The notes: generated by a model not told the origin, from the letters alone. A DNA stretch of 64,000 nucleotides from Ridgeia piscesae (GCA_025642075.2 JAODUO010000422.1:243501-307500); one strand, 5' to 3'; positions 12,001 to 25,900 are shown, numbered from the stretch's first letter. Made by a program: numbers and translations.

Positions 12001-15000
12001 TTGTTCTTAAAACTATAATAAATATGTTGAAAATATAGTGCTCCTCAAATTGTACTTTGTTACTTTATTAATATCGTAACAAAATTGCAATTTGAAAGTT
12101 TCCATTCATCAACATATTGAGTGGTAAACAAAGCAACTTGGTTTGGAGGAAGCTGCATCAACCAAGCCACATTAATGCGAGCGTGAGAATCCACTTTCAC
12201 CCACTCACCTGGGACCTGTCCAGGGCACCAGGCATCCCCGGGGGTGGGGGTGGAGCCATCGTACCAGGCAGTGAAGGAGGTGGGGGAGGGTGGGGCATAC
12301 CCGCCATGGGGGGTGGAGGGGGTGGAATGGGGGCGGAGGGTGGGGGAGCACTGGGCGTCTTCGATGGGCTCACTGTCGTACCTGCAACGTGTAAGAAGAT
12401 CACATCAGACACTTCTCATGCATGTATGTCCGTGGGAAAACTGGTACTCCGCAGGGAACATGTACTGGATTGCTTCAGATCTAATCTAGGCAAATTGAGA
12501 TATATTTTAAAACCAATTAAATGAGTTATAGCAACAATACACAGATGTGTGAAAAAAATCCAAATTAAAAAACAGCGAAACTAAACAGCACGAGTGTTTT
12601 GGAATGACAGGTGACGGACGACCCACGACTTACTCTTGATGTTGGAGCGCATTGTCTCCAGGTCTCGTAGCTGTTGCTCCAGCTGCTCCTGGGTCTGCTT
12701 CGACTCCGCCGTCGTCTCAGACAGTGTCTTCTGGAGCTCTCTCATCTGGGTCTCCTGCTTCTCACACAACTCCTGACAACACAATGTCTCAGGTTTCTCA
12801 CACAACTCCTGACAACACAAAGTCTCAGGTATCTCACACAACTCCTGACAACACAATGTCTCAGGTTTCTCACACAACTCCTGACAACACAAAGTCTCAG
12901 GTTCCTCACACTACTCCTGACAACACAGTCTCAGGTTTCTCACACAACTCCTGACAACACAAAGTCTCAGGTTTCTCACACAACTCCTGACAACACAAAG
13001 TCTCAGGTATCTCACACAACTCCTGACAACACAATGTCTCAGGTTTCTCACACAACTCCTGACAACACAAAGTCTCAGGTTCCTCACACTACTCCTGACA
13101 ACACAGTCTCAGGTTTCTCACACAACTCCTGACAACACAAAGTCTCAGGTTTCTCACACAACTCCTGACAACACAAAGTCTCAGGTCCCTCACACAACTC
13201 CTGACAACACAGTCTCAGGTCCCTCACACAACTCCTGACAACACAGTCTCAGGTTTCTCACACAACTCCTGACAACACAAAGTCTCAGGTTTCTCACACA
13301 ACTCCTGACAACACAGTCTCAGGTTTCTCACACAACTCCTGACAACACAAAGTCTCAGGTATCTCACACAACTCCTTACAACTGACAACTCATGTTAACA
13401 CAAACTATGCTAACTTTATAACTTTATCTATCTCCGTAGAGGAAATAGATTCTTAGGGTTATAATAATAATTTCCTTTTCTGAAACTATACTATCTTTCT
13501 AATGTACATTTCCTTCAAGACAGGGGCTTTTACATTTTGTATCTGTCAATCTTGTGATTTTTCCTCTAAACTTTGGCAGACAACATCATAAACTACATTT
13601 ATCTAGGGAGACTGTCAACTTCACAAAGTAAGTTTATTTACCTGAAGTCTGTCGACTTCATTCAGGGCTTCAGATAAACCTTTCTCCAGCTCAGCTGAAA
13701 GAAAGCAATAATAATATCATACATAACATTAATATTATGTTACCAGGAAAAACAATAAAATAATAAAAATACGAAGACAAAGAGCACAGGTAGAAGGGAA
13801 GCCACTTTTAAAACTGTTTTTATATTATTATTTTCAAACAGAAACATACCCAAGGAGTGTCAGTTAAAGGTGGACAGAGATTTGTGAACATTTTACAAGT
13901 GGCAACAGTAAGAATATTCTTGATCATTTGGCACCATCACCTTAGAAACCTATGTGATCATTTCAAATCTAACTACACCCAGCAAGATTTCTAAATAAAA
14001 TGTGTACACAGATTTTTATACTGAGACAAGACTACAATTATTAATTAAAATCCTGTATATTATACACACATTTGGACGGGTGTCACCTAGCAGAGGCTAG
14101 AGCAAGCTAAGTGTGTCACCTAGCAGAGGCTAGAGCAAGCTAAGTGTGTCACCTAGCAGAGGCTAGAGCAAGCTAAGTGTGTCACCTAGCAGAGGCTAGA
14201 GCAAGCTAAGTGTGTCACCTAGCAGAGGCTAGAGCAAGCTAAGTGGTGTCACCTAGCAGAGGCTAGAGCAAGCTAAGGGTGTCACCTAGCAGAGGCTAGA
14301 GCAAGCTAAGGGTGTCACCTAGCAGAGGCTAGAGCAAGCTAAGGGTGTCACCTAGCAGAGGCTAGAGCAAGCTAAGTGTGTCACCTAGCAGAGGCTAGAG
14401 CAAGCTAAGTGTGTCACCTAGCAGAGGCTAGAGCAAGCCAAGGGTGTCACCCAGCAGAGGCTAGTGTCCAGCAGGCTGAAAGCTAAGTGTGTCACCTAGC
14501 AGAGGCTAGAGCAAGCTAAGGGTGTCACCAAGCAGAGGCTAGAGCAAGCTAAGGGTGTCACCAAGCAGAGGCTAGAGCAAGCTAAGTGTGTCACCAAGCA
14601 GAGGCTAGAGCAAGCCAAGGGTGTCACCCAGCAGAGGCTAGAGCAAGCTAAGTGTGTCACCCAGCAGAGGCTAGAGCAAGCTAAGGGTGTCACCAAGCAG
14701 AGGCTAGAGCAAGCTAAGTGTGTCACCAAGCAGAGGCTAGAGCAAGCTAAGTGTGTCACCTAGCAGAGGCTAGAGCAAGCTAAGTGTGTCACCTAGCAGA
14801 GGCTAGAGCAAGCTAAGTGTGTCACCTAGCAGAGGCTAGAGCAAGCTAAGTGTGTCACCTAGCAGAGGCTAGAGCAAGCTAAGTGTGTCACCTAGCAGAG
14901 GCTAGAGCAAGCTAAGTGTGTCACCTAGCAGAGGCTAGAGCAAGCTAAGTGTGTCACCTAGCAGAGGCTAGAGCAAGCTAATGGTGTCACCTAGCAGAGG

Positions 15001-18000
15001 CTAGAGCAAGCTAAGTGTGTCACCTAGCAGAGGCTAGAGCAAGCTAAGGTGTCACCTAGCAGAGGCTAGAGCAAGCTAAGTGGTGTCACCTAGCAGAGGC
15101 TAGAGCAAGCTAAGGTGTCACCTAGCAGAGGCTAGAGCAAGCTAAGTGTGTCACCTAGCAGAGGCTAGAGCAAGCTAAGTGTGTCACCTAGCAGAGGCTA
15201 GAGCAAGCTAAGTGTGTCACCTAGCAGAGGCTAGAGCAAGCTAAGTGTGTCACCTAGCAGAGGCTAGAGCAAGCTAAGTGTGTCACCTAGCAGAGGCTAG
15301 AGCAAGCTAAGTGTGTCACCTAGCAGAGGCTAGAGCAAGCTAAGTGTGTCACCTAGCAGAGGCTAGAGCAAGCTAAGTGTGTCACCTAGCAGAGGCTAGA
15401 GCAAGCTAAGTGTGTCACCTAGCAGAGGCTAGAGCAAGCTAAGTGTGTCACCTAGCAGAGGCTAGAGCAAGCTAAGGGTGTCACCTAGCAGAGGCTAGAG
15501 CAAGCTAAGTGTGTCACCTAGCAGAGGCTAGAGCAAGCTAAGTGTGTCACCTAGCAGAGGCTAGAGCAAGCTAAGTGTGTCACCTAGCAGAGGCTAGAGC
15601 AAGCTAAGTGTGTCACCTAGCAGAGGCTAGAGCAAGCTAAGTGTGTCACCTAGCAGAGGCTAGAGCAAGCTAAGTGTGTCACCTAGCAGAGGCTAGAGCA
15701 AGCTAAGTGTGTCACCTAGCAGAGGCTAGAGCAAGCTAAGTGTGTCACCTAGCAGAGGCTAGAGCAAGCTAAGGGTGTCACCTAGCAGAGGCTAGAGCAA
15801 GCTAAGGGTGTCACCTAGCAGAGGCTAGAGCAAGCTAAGTGTGTCACCTAGCAGAGGCTAGAGCAAGCTAAGTGTGTCACCTAGCAGAGGCTAGAGCAAG
15901 CTAAGTGTGTCACCTAGCAGAGGCTAGAGCAAGCTAAGTGTGTCACCTAGCAGAGGCTAGAGCAAGCTAAGGTGTCACCTAGCAGAGGCTAGAGCAAGCT
16001 AAGTGTGTCACCTAGCAGAGGCTAGAGCAAGCTAATGGTGTCACCTAGCAGAGGCTAGAGCAAGCTAAGGGTGTCACCTAGCAGAGGCTAGAGCAAGCTA
16101 AGTGTGTCACCTAGCAGAGGCTAGAGCAAGCTAAGTGTGTCACCTAGCAGAGGCTAGAGCAAGCTAAGTGTGTCACCTAGCAGAGGCTAGAGCAAGCTAA
16201 GGGTGTCACCTAGCAGAGGCTAGAGCAAGCTAAGTGTGTCACCTAGCAGAGGCTAGAGCAAGCTAAGGGTGTCACCTAGCAGAGGCTAGAGCAAGCTAAG
16301 GGTGTCACCTAGCAGAGGCTAGAGCAAGCTAAGGGTGTCACCTAGCAGAGGCTAGAGCAAGCTAAGTGTGTCACCTAGCAGAGGCTAGAGCAAGCTAAGG
16401 GTGTCACCTAGCAGAGGCTAGAGCAAGCTAAGTGTGTCACCTAGCAGAGGCTAGAGCAAGCTAAGGGTGTCACCTAGCAGAGGCTAGAGCAAGCTAAGGG
16501 TGTCACCTAGCAGAGGCTAGAGCAAGCTAAGTGTGTCACCTAGCAGAGGCTAGAGCAAGCTAAGGTGTCACCTAGCAGAGGCTAGAGCAAGCTAAGGGTG
16601 TCACCTAGCAGAGGCTAGAGCAAGCTAAGTGTGTCACCTAGCAGAGGCTAGAGCAAGCTAAGTGTGTCACCTGCAGAGGCTAGAGCAAGCTAAGGGTGTC
16701 ACCCAGCAGAGGCTAGAGCAAGCTAAGTGTGTCACCTAGCAGAGGCTAGAGCAAGCTAAGTGTGTCACCTAGCAGAGGCTAGAGCAAGCTAAGGGTGTCA
16801 CCTAGCAGAGGCTAGAGCAAGCTAAGTGTGTCACCTAGCAGAGGCTAGAGCAAGCTAAGTGTGTCACCCGCAGAGGCTAGAGCAAGTCAGGCTGATCTGG
16901 AAGCAGTATGCTGAGGTCTTCACCCAACCACGGGACATTACTACACAATAATGATGATAATATTATAGTTGTTTTGGTTACAGACAATAACAGTGACAGA
17001 AGGAGTAGAACTCACCGATCTTGGCCACGGCCTCCTCCTCTATTTCCTGAGCTCGTTCGTTGGCCTGAAACAGTATCAGACCAGACGGGTGACAAAATGT
17101 CCTGTCTTGTTTCCTCAAAGAATACAGACAACTTGTTATATTCTAACACGACAAACACCTGGCAGAACTTTCTAAATACACCTACAACTGAAAGAACTAA
17201 AATCAAATAAATGTAAGCCCAATATTATCACCCTATATTTATGACAACAAATTACATCTATAAGTTTTGCTACAGAAAATACTAAACTTTTTTATCAGGA
17301 AATATTAAATGACTCTTGAAAGTTTTAGATATGTATAGGAATTGTTATTGCAAAACACAGGATTGTTGAATTGGAAATAAAATAATGGAAATATACAGAA
17401 ACAGGCGTCCTGAGGGGACAGACATACGTGAGAGAGAGCTTCCTCCAAGTCGGCCACTTGTTCGAGGGCAGCGTTCTTTGTGTCAGAGTCCTCCAGGAGA
17501 CTCGCCACGTCTATCTTGTTGTCCAGGTACGCATTCACCTGGACGCACAGGCGGTCACTCTCCGTCACACGCAGCTTCTGCAACATGACACGTCAGGTGT
17601 AATTATGACAAGTAGACATGACGGTCTCTTTTTAGTGAAAAGTTATGTCTAGTTTAAATGAAATGAATTGATCAAGCATCACATTATATATTTATATTAT
17701 TTTTGTGCTGTAAATAAAATAAATAAACATGATATAATTATTGTGTAATCATACATATAACAGTTAATTGAGAGAGAGGTGCCTCACCTCGAGATAGTCA
17801 TTCAGACCCAGCAGTGTGAACTCATGCTGGAGATGGACCCGGAAGTTCATGTCTTCTACGGAGTGCACCATGATGTTGATGAACTGCATGCACGCCACCT
17901 ACAGGACACAAACAACATCACACTTAACACTTACACCTGACAGCAGGCTGGAACAACTCCCACGGGTATGGCATAATTAAAATATATTTGAGCTCCCTTA

Positions 18001-19917
18001 TACAGGAGTGGAAGTTTAACTCGTATTATTTTTATAGCTCTCCCTCTAGTTACTCTCTGTTCTACGGTCAACTGTCCCTGCTGTGTCCCTGCTGTGTCCC
18101 TGCTGTGTCCCTGCTGTACATCTCTGGCAGTCTGCACACACCTGTCCTTATCAACTGGCCTGCAGCACTCTGCACCATCGCACTTCTTAGTTATTTTCTA
18201 CTTAATCAAGAGTGCATCCTGATCATTTTGAGGAAAATACATGTAGTGCATTTCGTACACAATACACTACTGCAACATTTGCATTATAAAACCTCTCTAT
18301 GTTTCCTGGGTGTTACCTAGTTCCAGTAAATAAGCAGCTTACTTCCTGGCCATGTTATGTCTAAACACATTGCAACATTGGCAAGAGGCCAGCAGAGATG
18401 CACTCACCATGAAGTCTATGTGGAACTCATCGTAGTTCTTGAAGTAGTGCATGAGTGTCTCAAAGCGATGCTTCTCACTGCAAACCTGCGACACACGACA
18501 GAGTCAACATCAGTCTCACACATCCAGGTAGAGAATGTCGCCACTGTCTCACTTCATAGTCAGCTGTACATAAACATCACGGAGCATGTCAGGAGACAGC
18601 AAATAGAGACTGGCACCTGTCGATGGGACATAACAAAGGGCAGTGGTCCTTGTTACAAATCAAAGCCTATCACCACAAGATACAGTAGTTCATTTATCCT
18701 TCTCCAGTTTTCTGCTACATTTCGTCAGTCATCTGATCTGGCACGTTTGTTAATCCATCTCTCTAGCTTATGTTGCTGATTCACATGTCCCGGTCACTTT
18801 GTCACTTCATCTGGTACACTGGTTGTCCTACAATACAGTGGTGGACAGGAGACAAGATGCTGGTTGTTGTCATGACTCACTCACCTCCTTGAAGTTACTG
18901 AAGGAGTCGAGTATGACTGTGTGACCCCCACTGACTAGACAGACTGCCGCCAACAACTCCAGCACCAATGCCTTCGTTCTGTCAACAACAACATGACAAC
19001 AACATGACAACAACATGACAACAACAACATGACAGACTGTCAGCAATAACTGTTTTCATTCTGTGAAGAACAAACATTGCACCATTAATGTTTCACAAGA
19101 ATATGTTGAAGCCAGCATTCCTTGTGTTGTTGATCGGATGAGATGGGATACATCACTGTTTCACGTCCACATTTGCAAAAGATAAATATCATGCCAGTAG
19201 TACTGAAAACAGACACATTGTCACAGGTTTACGCACCCTAATGTTTTTTAAGGCAAAAAGAAACATATGACTGCAAGATGGTAATTTCTTTAAAAATTTG
19301 TGGGTAAAAAATTAATGTGGGTCTATCTTGCATGTGACAAAACAAACCCGGGGACACACTACACTTACCTGTAGCTCTTGTGGTTGAGACTCAATGCTAT
19401 ACTGTTGATTGCTTGTTTGTGAGCAAACACCAGGTTGAAGCCATACTGCAAGAGTAGACAGCGACACGGTCAGCAACTGGACATGCTGGACATATCCACA
19501 AAACATATCATCCACCAAAAACCTAGTTGAGACTGGCATAGTGCTGTCACAGAGTTGAGGTAAGTGTTTGCAACAAACCATGTTACCTCATGTTGTTGAC
19601 TGATGAATTAACAATGTATTTGTCTGTCAGATAACAACACCGAGAGAGTAATTAGCAGGTAAACAATTAATGAGTTGTGAAACATTTCATGTTCTATTTG
19701 AGCTCATTACACACGTGGCTGCATCTGACATGTTCTTTACCAAACACATCCATAAGTTTCTGGACAATTATCAACCATAAATATGTAAAATCATCAGATT
19801 AAAGTACAGTTAAGTGTTTAACTCCCAACTCTGCCCACTTTCACTTCAAATTAAACAATACATAAAACAGTACACTTTATGATGTTTTATAAGTAAAAAG
19901 GAGGTAATGTAAAATGG

Positions 19918-19962
<45 letters not shown>

Positions 19963-22900
19963 CATATTGTGGAGAAAATATGTATTTAATCAAACAGTCA
20001 CCCACCTGGTGATTCATGATGGCGCGTAGACACATGATGCAGACGTGGACATCGTCTGTTGCTTCTCCGAAGTTCATCTTTGAGTTTGACTGTTTCATTC
20101 GGGGCCGTCGCTGTCGGGAGGCGGAGGATGACAGCGAGCCGTACCCAGCCGACTTGTTTCGACTCCGCATGCTACTACTACTGCTCCATGTCCCATCGTT
20201 GTCAACAGAGCCCTCTAGTGCCTCGTCCTCGATCATCTGCCGCCTGGTGACAACATCAGAGATTACATCAAGTTAAACATTTGTTCTTCACTCGTTTTAT
20301 TTCTGAATAATTTAGTGAAAATAAAACCTAACTAACATCAATAAAATTAATGTCTAATTTGTTATTCATGGTGAATTTATTAGACAAATCATTTGGTTAT
20401 TTCTGACTGAATGCACGTGAAAAATCTGCTAATGGTCCTCATTGATGAACTGACCTCATGACTACCTGTGCCTACAATGACACTGAGACCCTGATGGTCA
20501 CTTGAGAGAAACTTACCTCACTTGGTAACTTACCTCATGACTATCTGTGTGTAAGAGAGGTAGTCTATGAGCACCTCAAGACCCTGGTAATTCCTTCTTT
20601 TGGGGAAGAAAGTCATGCACCTCAAGACCCTGGTAACTTACCTCATGACTATCTGTGTGTAAGAGAGGTAGTCTATGAGCACCTCAAGACCCTGGTAACT
20701 TACCTCATGACTATCTGTGTGTAAGAGAGGTAGTCTATGAGCACCTCAAGACCCTGGTAACTTACCTCATGACTATCTGTGTGTAAGAGAGGTAGTCTAT
20801 GAGCACCTCAAGACCCTGGTGTTCTTCATTGAGAAACTCACGCACCCATCTGAAACATGACACAACCGTGAGAACCCTGTCACACTGACGGTGATGATTT
20901 GATTCTGTCATTAGCTGTTGACCCAGCACCTGTGTCACTAGTTGTGTGACATGTCAAACAATCTGTGACATCGTTAATATGGCTTAGTGATTTGAGAGTG
21001 ACCAACCCCTCCACTTGGCCTGAGTTTGGATGCAATAAAGTTTACCTAATTGCTGTTGTTAAGTGTCAGAAGTATGACACAAATTAACAGTTTATACTGA
21101 TATTATATACAAGAACAAGGAATATGCATTATGTTGTAAACTTGTTATTCTATGATGCAACATGTTGCCAAATGTGTGCAATCATTTTCAAAACTTCATT
21201 GTTGTTACATGTTTTTGTCCACATGCCACCTCGCCATGTTGACACTCACTCTATGTTGAACTCACTCTATGTTGACACTCACTCTATGTTGACACTCACT
21301 CTATGTTGATACTCACTCTATGTTGATACTCACTCTATGTTGATACTCACTCTATGTTGATACTTACTCTATGTTGATACTCACTCTCTGCTGATACTCA
21401 CTCTATGCTGATACTCACTCTATGTTGATACTCACTCTATGTTGATACTCACTCTATGTTGATACTCACTCTATGTTGATACTCACTCTATGTTGATACT
21501 CACTCTATGCTGATACTCACTCTATGTTGATACTCACTCTATGTTGATACTCACTCTATGTTGATACTCACTCTATGTTGATACTCACTCTATGCTGATA
21601 CTTACTCTATGTTGATACTCACTCTATATGATTAGTTCGTAATGAGATCTCAAGGTCTCTCAGGGTTTGTGTCGATGTAGAATCGCCCAGCATCCGACGT
21701 AACTGGAATTAGGTGAACAACAAAATATACCAGGTAACACCACTTGTGCAGTAAGTCTCCCATTGCACGGGTGGGGAGTAGTTTGTCCTGTTTAGATAAC
21801 ATGTCAGAAGTCACTGGCTGTGTGGGATCTTTTACTTCTCCAGCAGACCTCAGCTGGAAGGGTCAATGACTTGTAAGTCTGCTCTGTAAGTCACTGCAGG
21901 AGGGGTGCACAACATTGCCTTAGTTTCAACTTTGGTCATCTCAACTAAGCCTGACATTCTACTCCTAAGCAATGACGAGTCTCACTGGTCTTGTCACCAG
22001 GTGTCGTTGTTGTCATTATAACATCAGTTGTCACGGTACAGTTTTGATGACACACAGATGAATTAAGTATAGTCTGCCGTGTGTGCTACATATGGCACAA
22101 GCGTGTGTAGAAAGGTGAGTCAGCAGCGACAGTGGACAAAGGTGGCACTCGAGTGGCACTATGCTGTGTGCTTGTGTTAGACAATGTGTGAGCGGTGGTT
22201 GAAGCAGGAACAGTGAAAGGCCTGGCATCTGTGAAAGTGTTTACAATTGCAAGATGTCCACAATAACATGCTTATAAGGTTAGAGTATTTAGAAATAATT
22301 TATGAAATTTTATGTAAATTGTCTAACTAGGGCATTATTATATGTTAAGTGGACTCGGCACTATAATGTAATATTAGTTATTATTTTATTAACTCTGTTT
22401 ATTTTTCTCTTAGAAACGATGCACTTACAAATGCACATACATGCACCATGCGTACATGTGAAAAGTATGTGGGAAACTTATTCATGAAAAATAGCAATGC
22501 AAAGTATTTTTCAGGTATAAAACATGTAAGCAACACCCAATAGAAGTTGTTTGCATGACTCTTGCGACACAGAGTGAGGTGAAATTTGTTTCTGTAAATT
22601 GAAAAACTATTTACATGACATAACCACGAGTGTGCCTAAGGGAAACCAGTGTGGAAGAATGGTTTCAGTTGGGCTTCAGGCAGGTGTAACCTGTGAACAC
22701 AGTAGGGGAGAGGGGAACTAGACTGCTCCAGACCCTGACAGTGTCCAGCTGGACACACCTACAGGAGGGCTGTTCACTGAGAGAACAGTTCCCACCAGAG
22801 GGCAGGGCAGTCAACAGGTAGACACATGCAGGAGAAGTACTTAATGTATAACTCAAACTTAGTCACAATTAATTAGTATTACTGTGGCAGCAATTTGGTA

Positions 22901-25900
22901 AATATATAAATATATAGAAATCAGAGAGAGCTGTCAGGTTTGAGAGGAAGTTTTCAGTTCTGGCAGATGCTAGCAATCGCATATGCTTCGTTTAATAATT
23001 ATGTACCATTAGGGTATTGTTTTATATTAGATTTGTCTCAGAAATATATGGCACACATTATTGTGATAGGGTTTGAACTGAATACATCAAAGAATGTTTT
23101 TTAATAGTTGAAGAATACAAGCTGCAAGTGTGGAGCTATATGTGACATCAAGTGTGGAGCTATATATGTGACATCAAATGTGGAGCTATATGTGACATCA
23201 AGTGTGGAGCTATATATGTGACATCAAGTGTGGAGCTATATGTGACATCAAGTGTGGAGCTATATATGTGACATCAAGTGTGGAGCTATATCAAGTGTGG
23301 AGCTATTATGTGACATCAAGTGTGGAGCTATATGTGACATCAAGTGTGGAGCTATATGTGACATCAAGTGTGGAGCTATATGTGACATCAAGTGTGGAGC
23401 TATATGTGACATCAGTGCAGTGAGGGGTGTTTCCCTGTGAGTCAGGTTACTCCCCCTTGTGTTGTATTTAGGACAGGAGGCCATTAAGGACCGAATGTGT
23501 AAGCCAGGCTTCACGTGAGATGGCAGAGACTTCACCTGTGTGGAAGACGCCAGACACTACAACTAACTGAATACTCCCTGAGAACAGTGAGGAAGAGGAT
23601 TCAACTAGAAACTCTGGCAGCTGTAGAACTATGAGGAACTACTGAGAGACAGAACCGAAACAAAACCAAGTCAGACCAAGACACTCTGTGTGACAGTGTC
23701 ACAGTTGATCCAGTGGAATGACATGGTCCACAGACCATCTCAAGTGTCTGTGAGACCATTTCTCCACAAGTTCCACAGACCAACTACATTCACTATGACA
23801 GAACAGAGTCTACTGTCCCTTAAACCATTTCTCAGCAACTATGAGATTTATTCTACAAATATTCATTCCTCTAACTATAATTGTTTCTTGTGCACACAGT
23901 TAACCTGAGACTCTGCCAAAACATACAAAATAAAATAGACAATGGCCAATTTATCAAAACTCAGGTTCATTTACACATTTAAATTGGCAACATGTGTGAA
24001 CAGTTATATAACAGGATCTTATCACAAACTAGTCAGACTTTGTTCATTAATTAACTTAGTGATTTCCATGAAATATGAACTTGAAAGGGCTATAGTCTAT
24101 TAAAGTTGTCAAACAAGTTTGCAGTAACATTCGCAACACTGAAAAGAACTATCGGTACATGATTTTGAAATAATTATGCTTTTAATTAATAATATGACAG
24201 TTGCTATATTACTTACTAACATATATCACTTATTTCTAAGAATTAATTACTTTAAATATTATTCTACGTCCTATGTAAAAGGCTGCACACAGATCTAGAG
24301 AAATAAAAGGAAAAAGATAAAGATATACCTTATTCCCCAAAAATTCCTCTAAAAGTGTCACTAGACCTACAGAGCTGTCAACGAATTGTCATCAAAGCAA
24401 AGCGAGTGCTTGTGCTGGCCACGTGGTGGCAGCACTGGCAGTGAGCAGCACAAAGAAGAACGTAGACTTACGCGGGATCCGCGTCGGAATCGGAATGACG
24501 ATGTTCTGCCGAGCCTTATCGACTTGCCAAACTTGACAGACATACAGAAGGCGGTTAGTCAACAGGAAGCATATGGCAGGTAGGTAGGCAACGACAAAAA
24601 GGTCGCAGAGATAGCAGTACACAGGTCGTGCAATGCTAGTGCCAATGTCACCCAACATCACGTAGCGTTAATGTGGCATTAGTTTCAGAAACATTAGTTG
24701 CACGCTTACAAAAGCTTATAAATGGCATTTAGCTGTATGTCATTAATAACAATAATAATGTAAACCAATATTTATATTGTTGGAATTGGTACACGATCAT
24801 TATAATATAAAATTTATGTAACATGTTATAATGACTGCCCAACATTCACATTCACCTGCTACTACAGATGCCTAAGATGAATCAAGTTGTACTTGTCGTC
24901 TTTGGCCAACGTATAAATAACTCACGTCTACCTGGACATAGTATAACACTCAAAGTAAATTCATCATAGATACCTGCTACAAACACTTGCCATATACACC
25001 ATTCATAATATGGACAATAAAAAGAACACTACAGGTGGGCAACTACAAATATTGTCTGTAAAAATAATCTGCAGTTGTTTTTATTCTGAAATATCGTACA
25101 AAGTTGAACAAGGCCAGTTTGTTGCCACCCCAGTGGATCCCTACACTGTACAGTGGATCCCTACACTGTACAGTGGATCCCTACACTGTACAGTGGATCC
25201 CTACACTGTACAGTGGATCCCTACACTGTACAGTGGATCCCTACACTGTACAGTGGATCCCTACACTGTACAGTGGATCCCTACACTGTACAGTGGATCC
25301 CTACACTGTACAGTGGATCCCTACACTGTACAGTGGATCCCTACCCTGTACAGTGGATCCCTACACTGTACAGTGGATCCCTACACTGTACAGTGGATCC
25401 CTACACTGTACAGTGGATCCCTACACTGTACAGTGGATCCCTACACTGTACAGTGGATCCCTACACTGTACAGTGGATCCCTACACTGTACAGTGGATCC
25501 CTACACTGTACAGTGGATCCCTACACTGTACAGTGGATCCCTACACTGTACAGTGGATCCCTACACTGTACAGTGGATCCCTACACCCGTACAGTGGATC
25601 CCTACACTGTACAGTGGATCCCTACACTGTACAGTGGATCCCTACACTGTACAGTGGATCCCTACACTGTACAGTGGATCCCTACACTGTACAGTGGATC
25701 CCTACACTGTACAGTGGATCCCTACACTGTACAGTGGATCCCTACACTGTACAGTGGATCCTACACTGTACAGTGGATCCCTCACAGCTGTACAGTGGAT
25801 CTCCTGTACAGTGGATCCCACTGTACAGTGGATCCTACACTGTAAGTGGACCACACTGCAGTGGATCCTACTGTACAGTGGATTCCCCACAAATGTACAG

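Larger units (their letters stand above)
17065..20005. other. Introns between exons e and k
   Basis: Between the exons listed here the DNA is AT-rich and low in repeats, except for the short arrays noted and a CAACAACATGA-type run at 18985-19033. This is the most compact, least expanded part of the gene. Confidence 0.7.
21703..25130. other. Large intron b-c, right-hand non-array part
   Basis: AT-rich intron DNA with the 24-base array and the candidate cassette exon as the only supported features. Short ORFs here are not convincing. Confidence 0.6.

Noticed and set aside
12117..12524. Glycine-rich plus-strand ORF (135 residues)
   Set aside because: It is the antisense of the proline-rich FH1 exon.
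12652..13132. Plus-strand ORFs with HTTPDNT repeats
   Set aside because: They are the antisense of exon m and its acceptor array.
24386..24661. A longer coding region around the candidate cassette exon
   Set aside because: The 65- and 89-residue frames on either strand are in other phases than the spliced frame and show no family signal. Only the 60-base segment fits FMNL phase.
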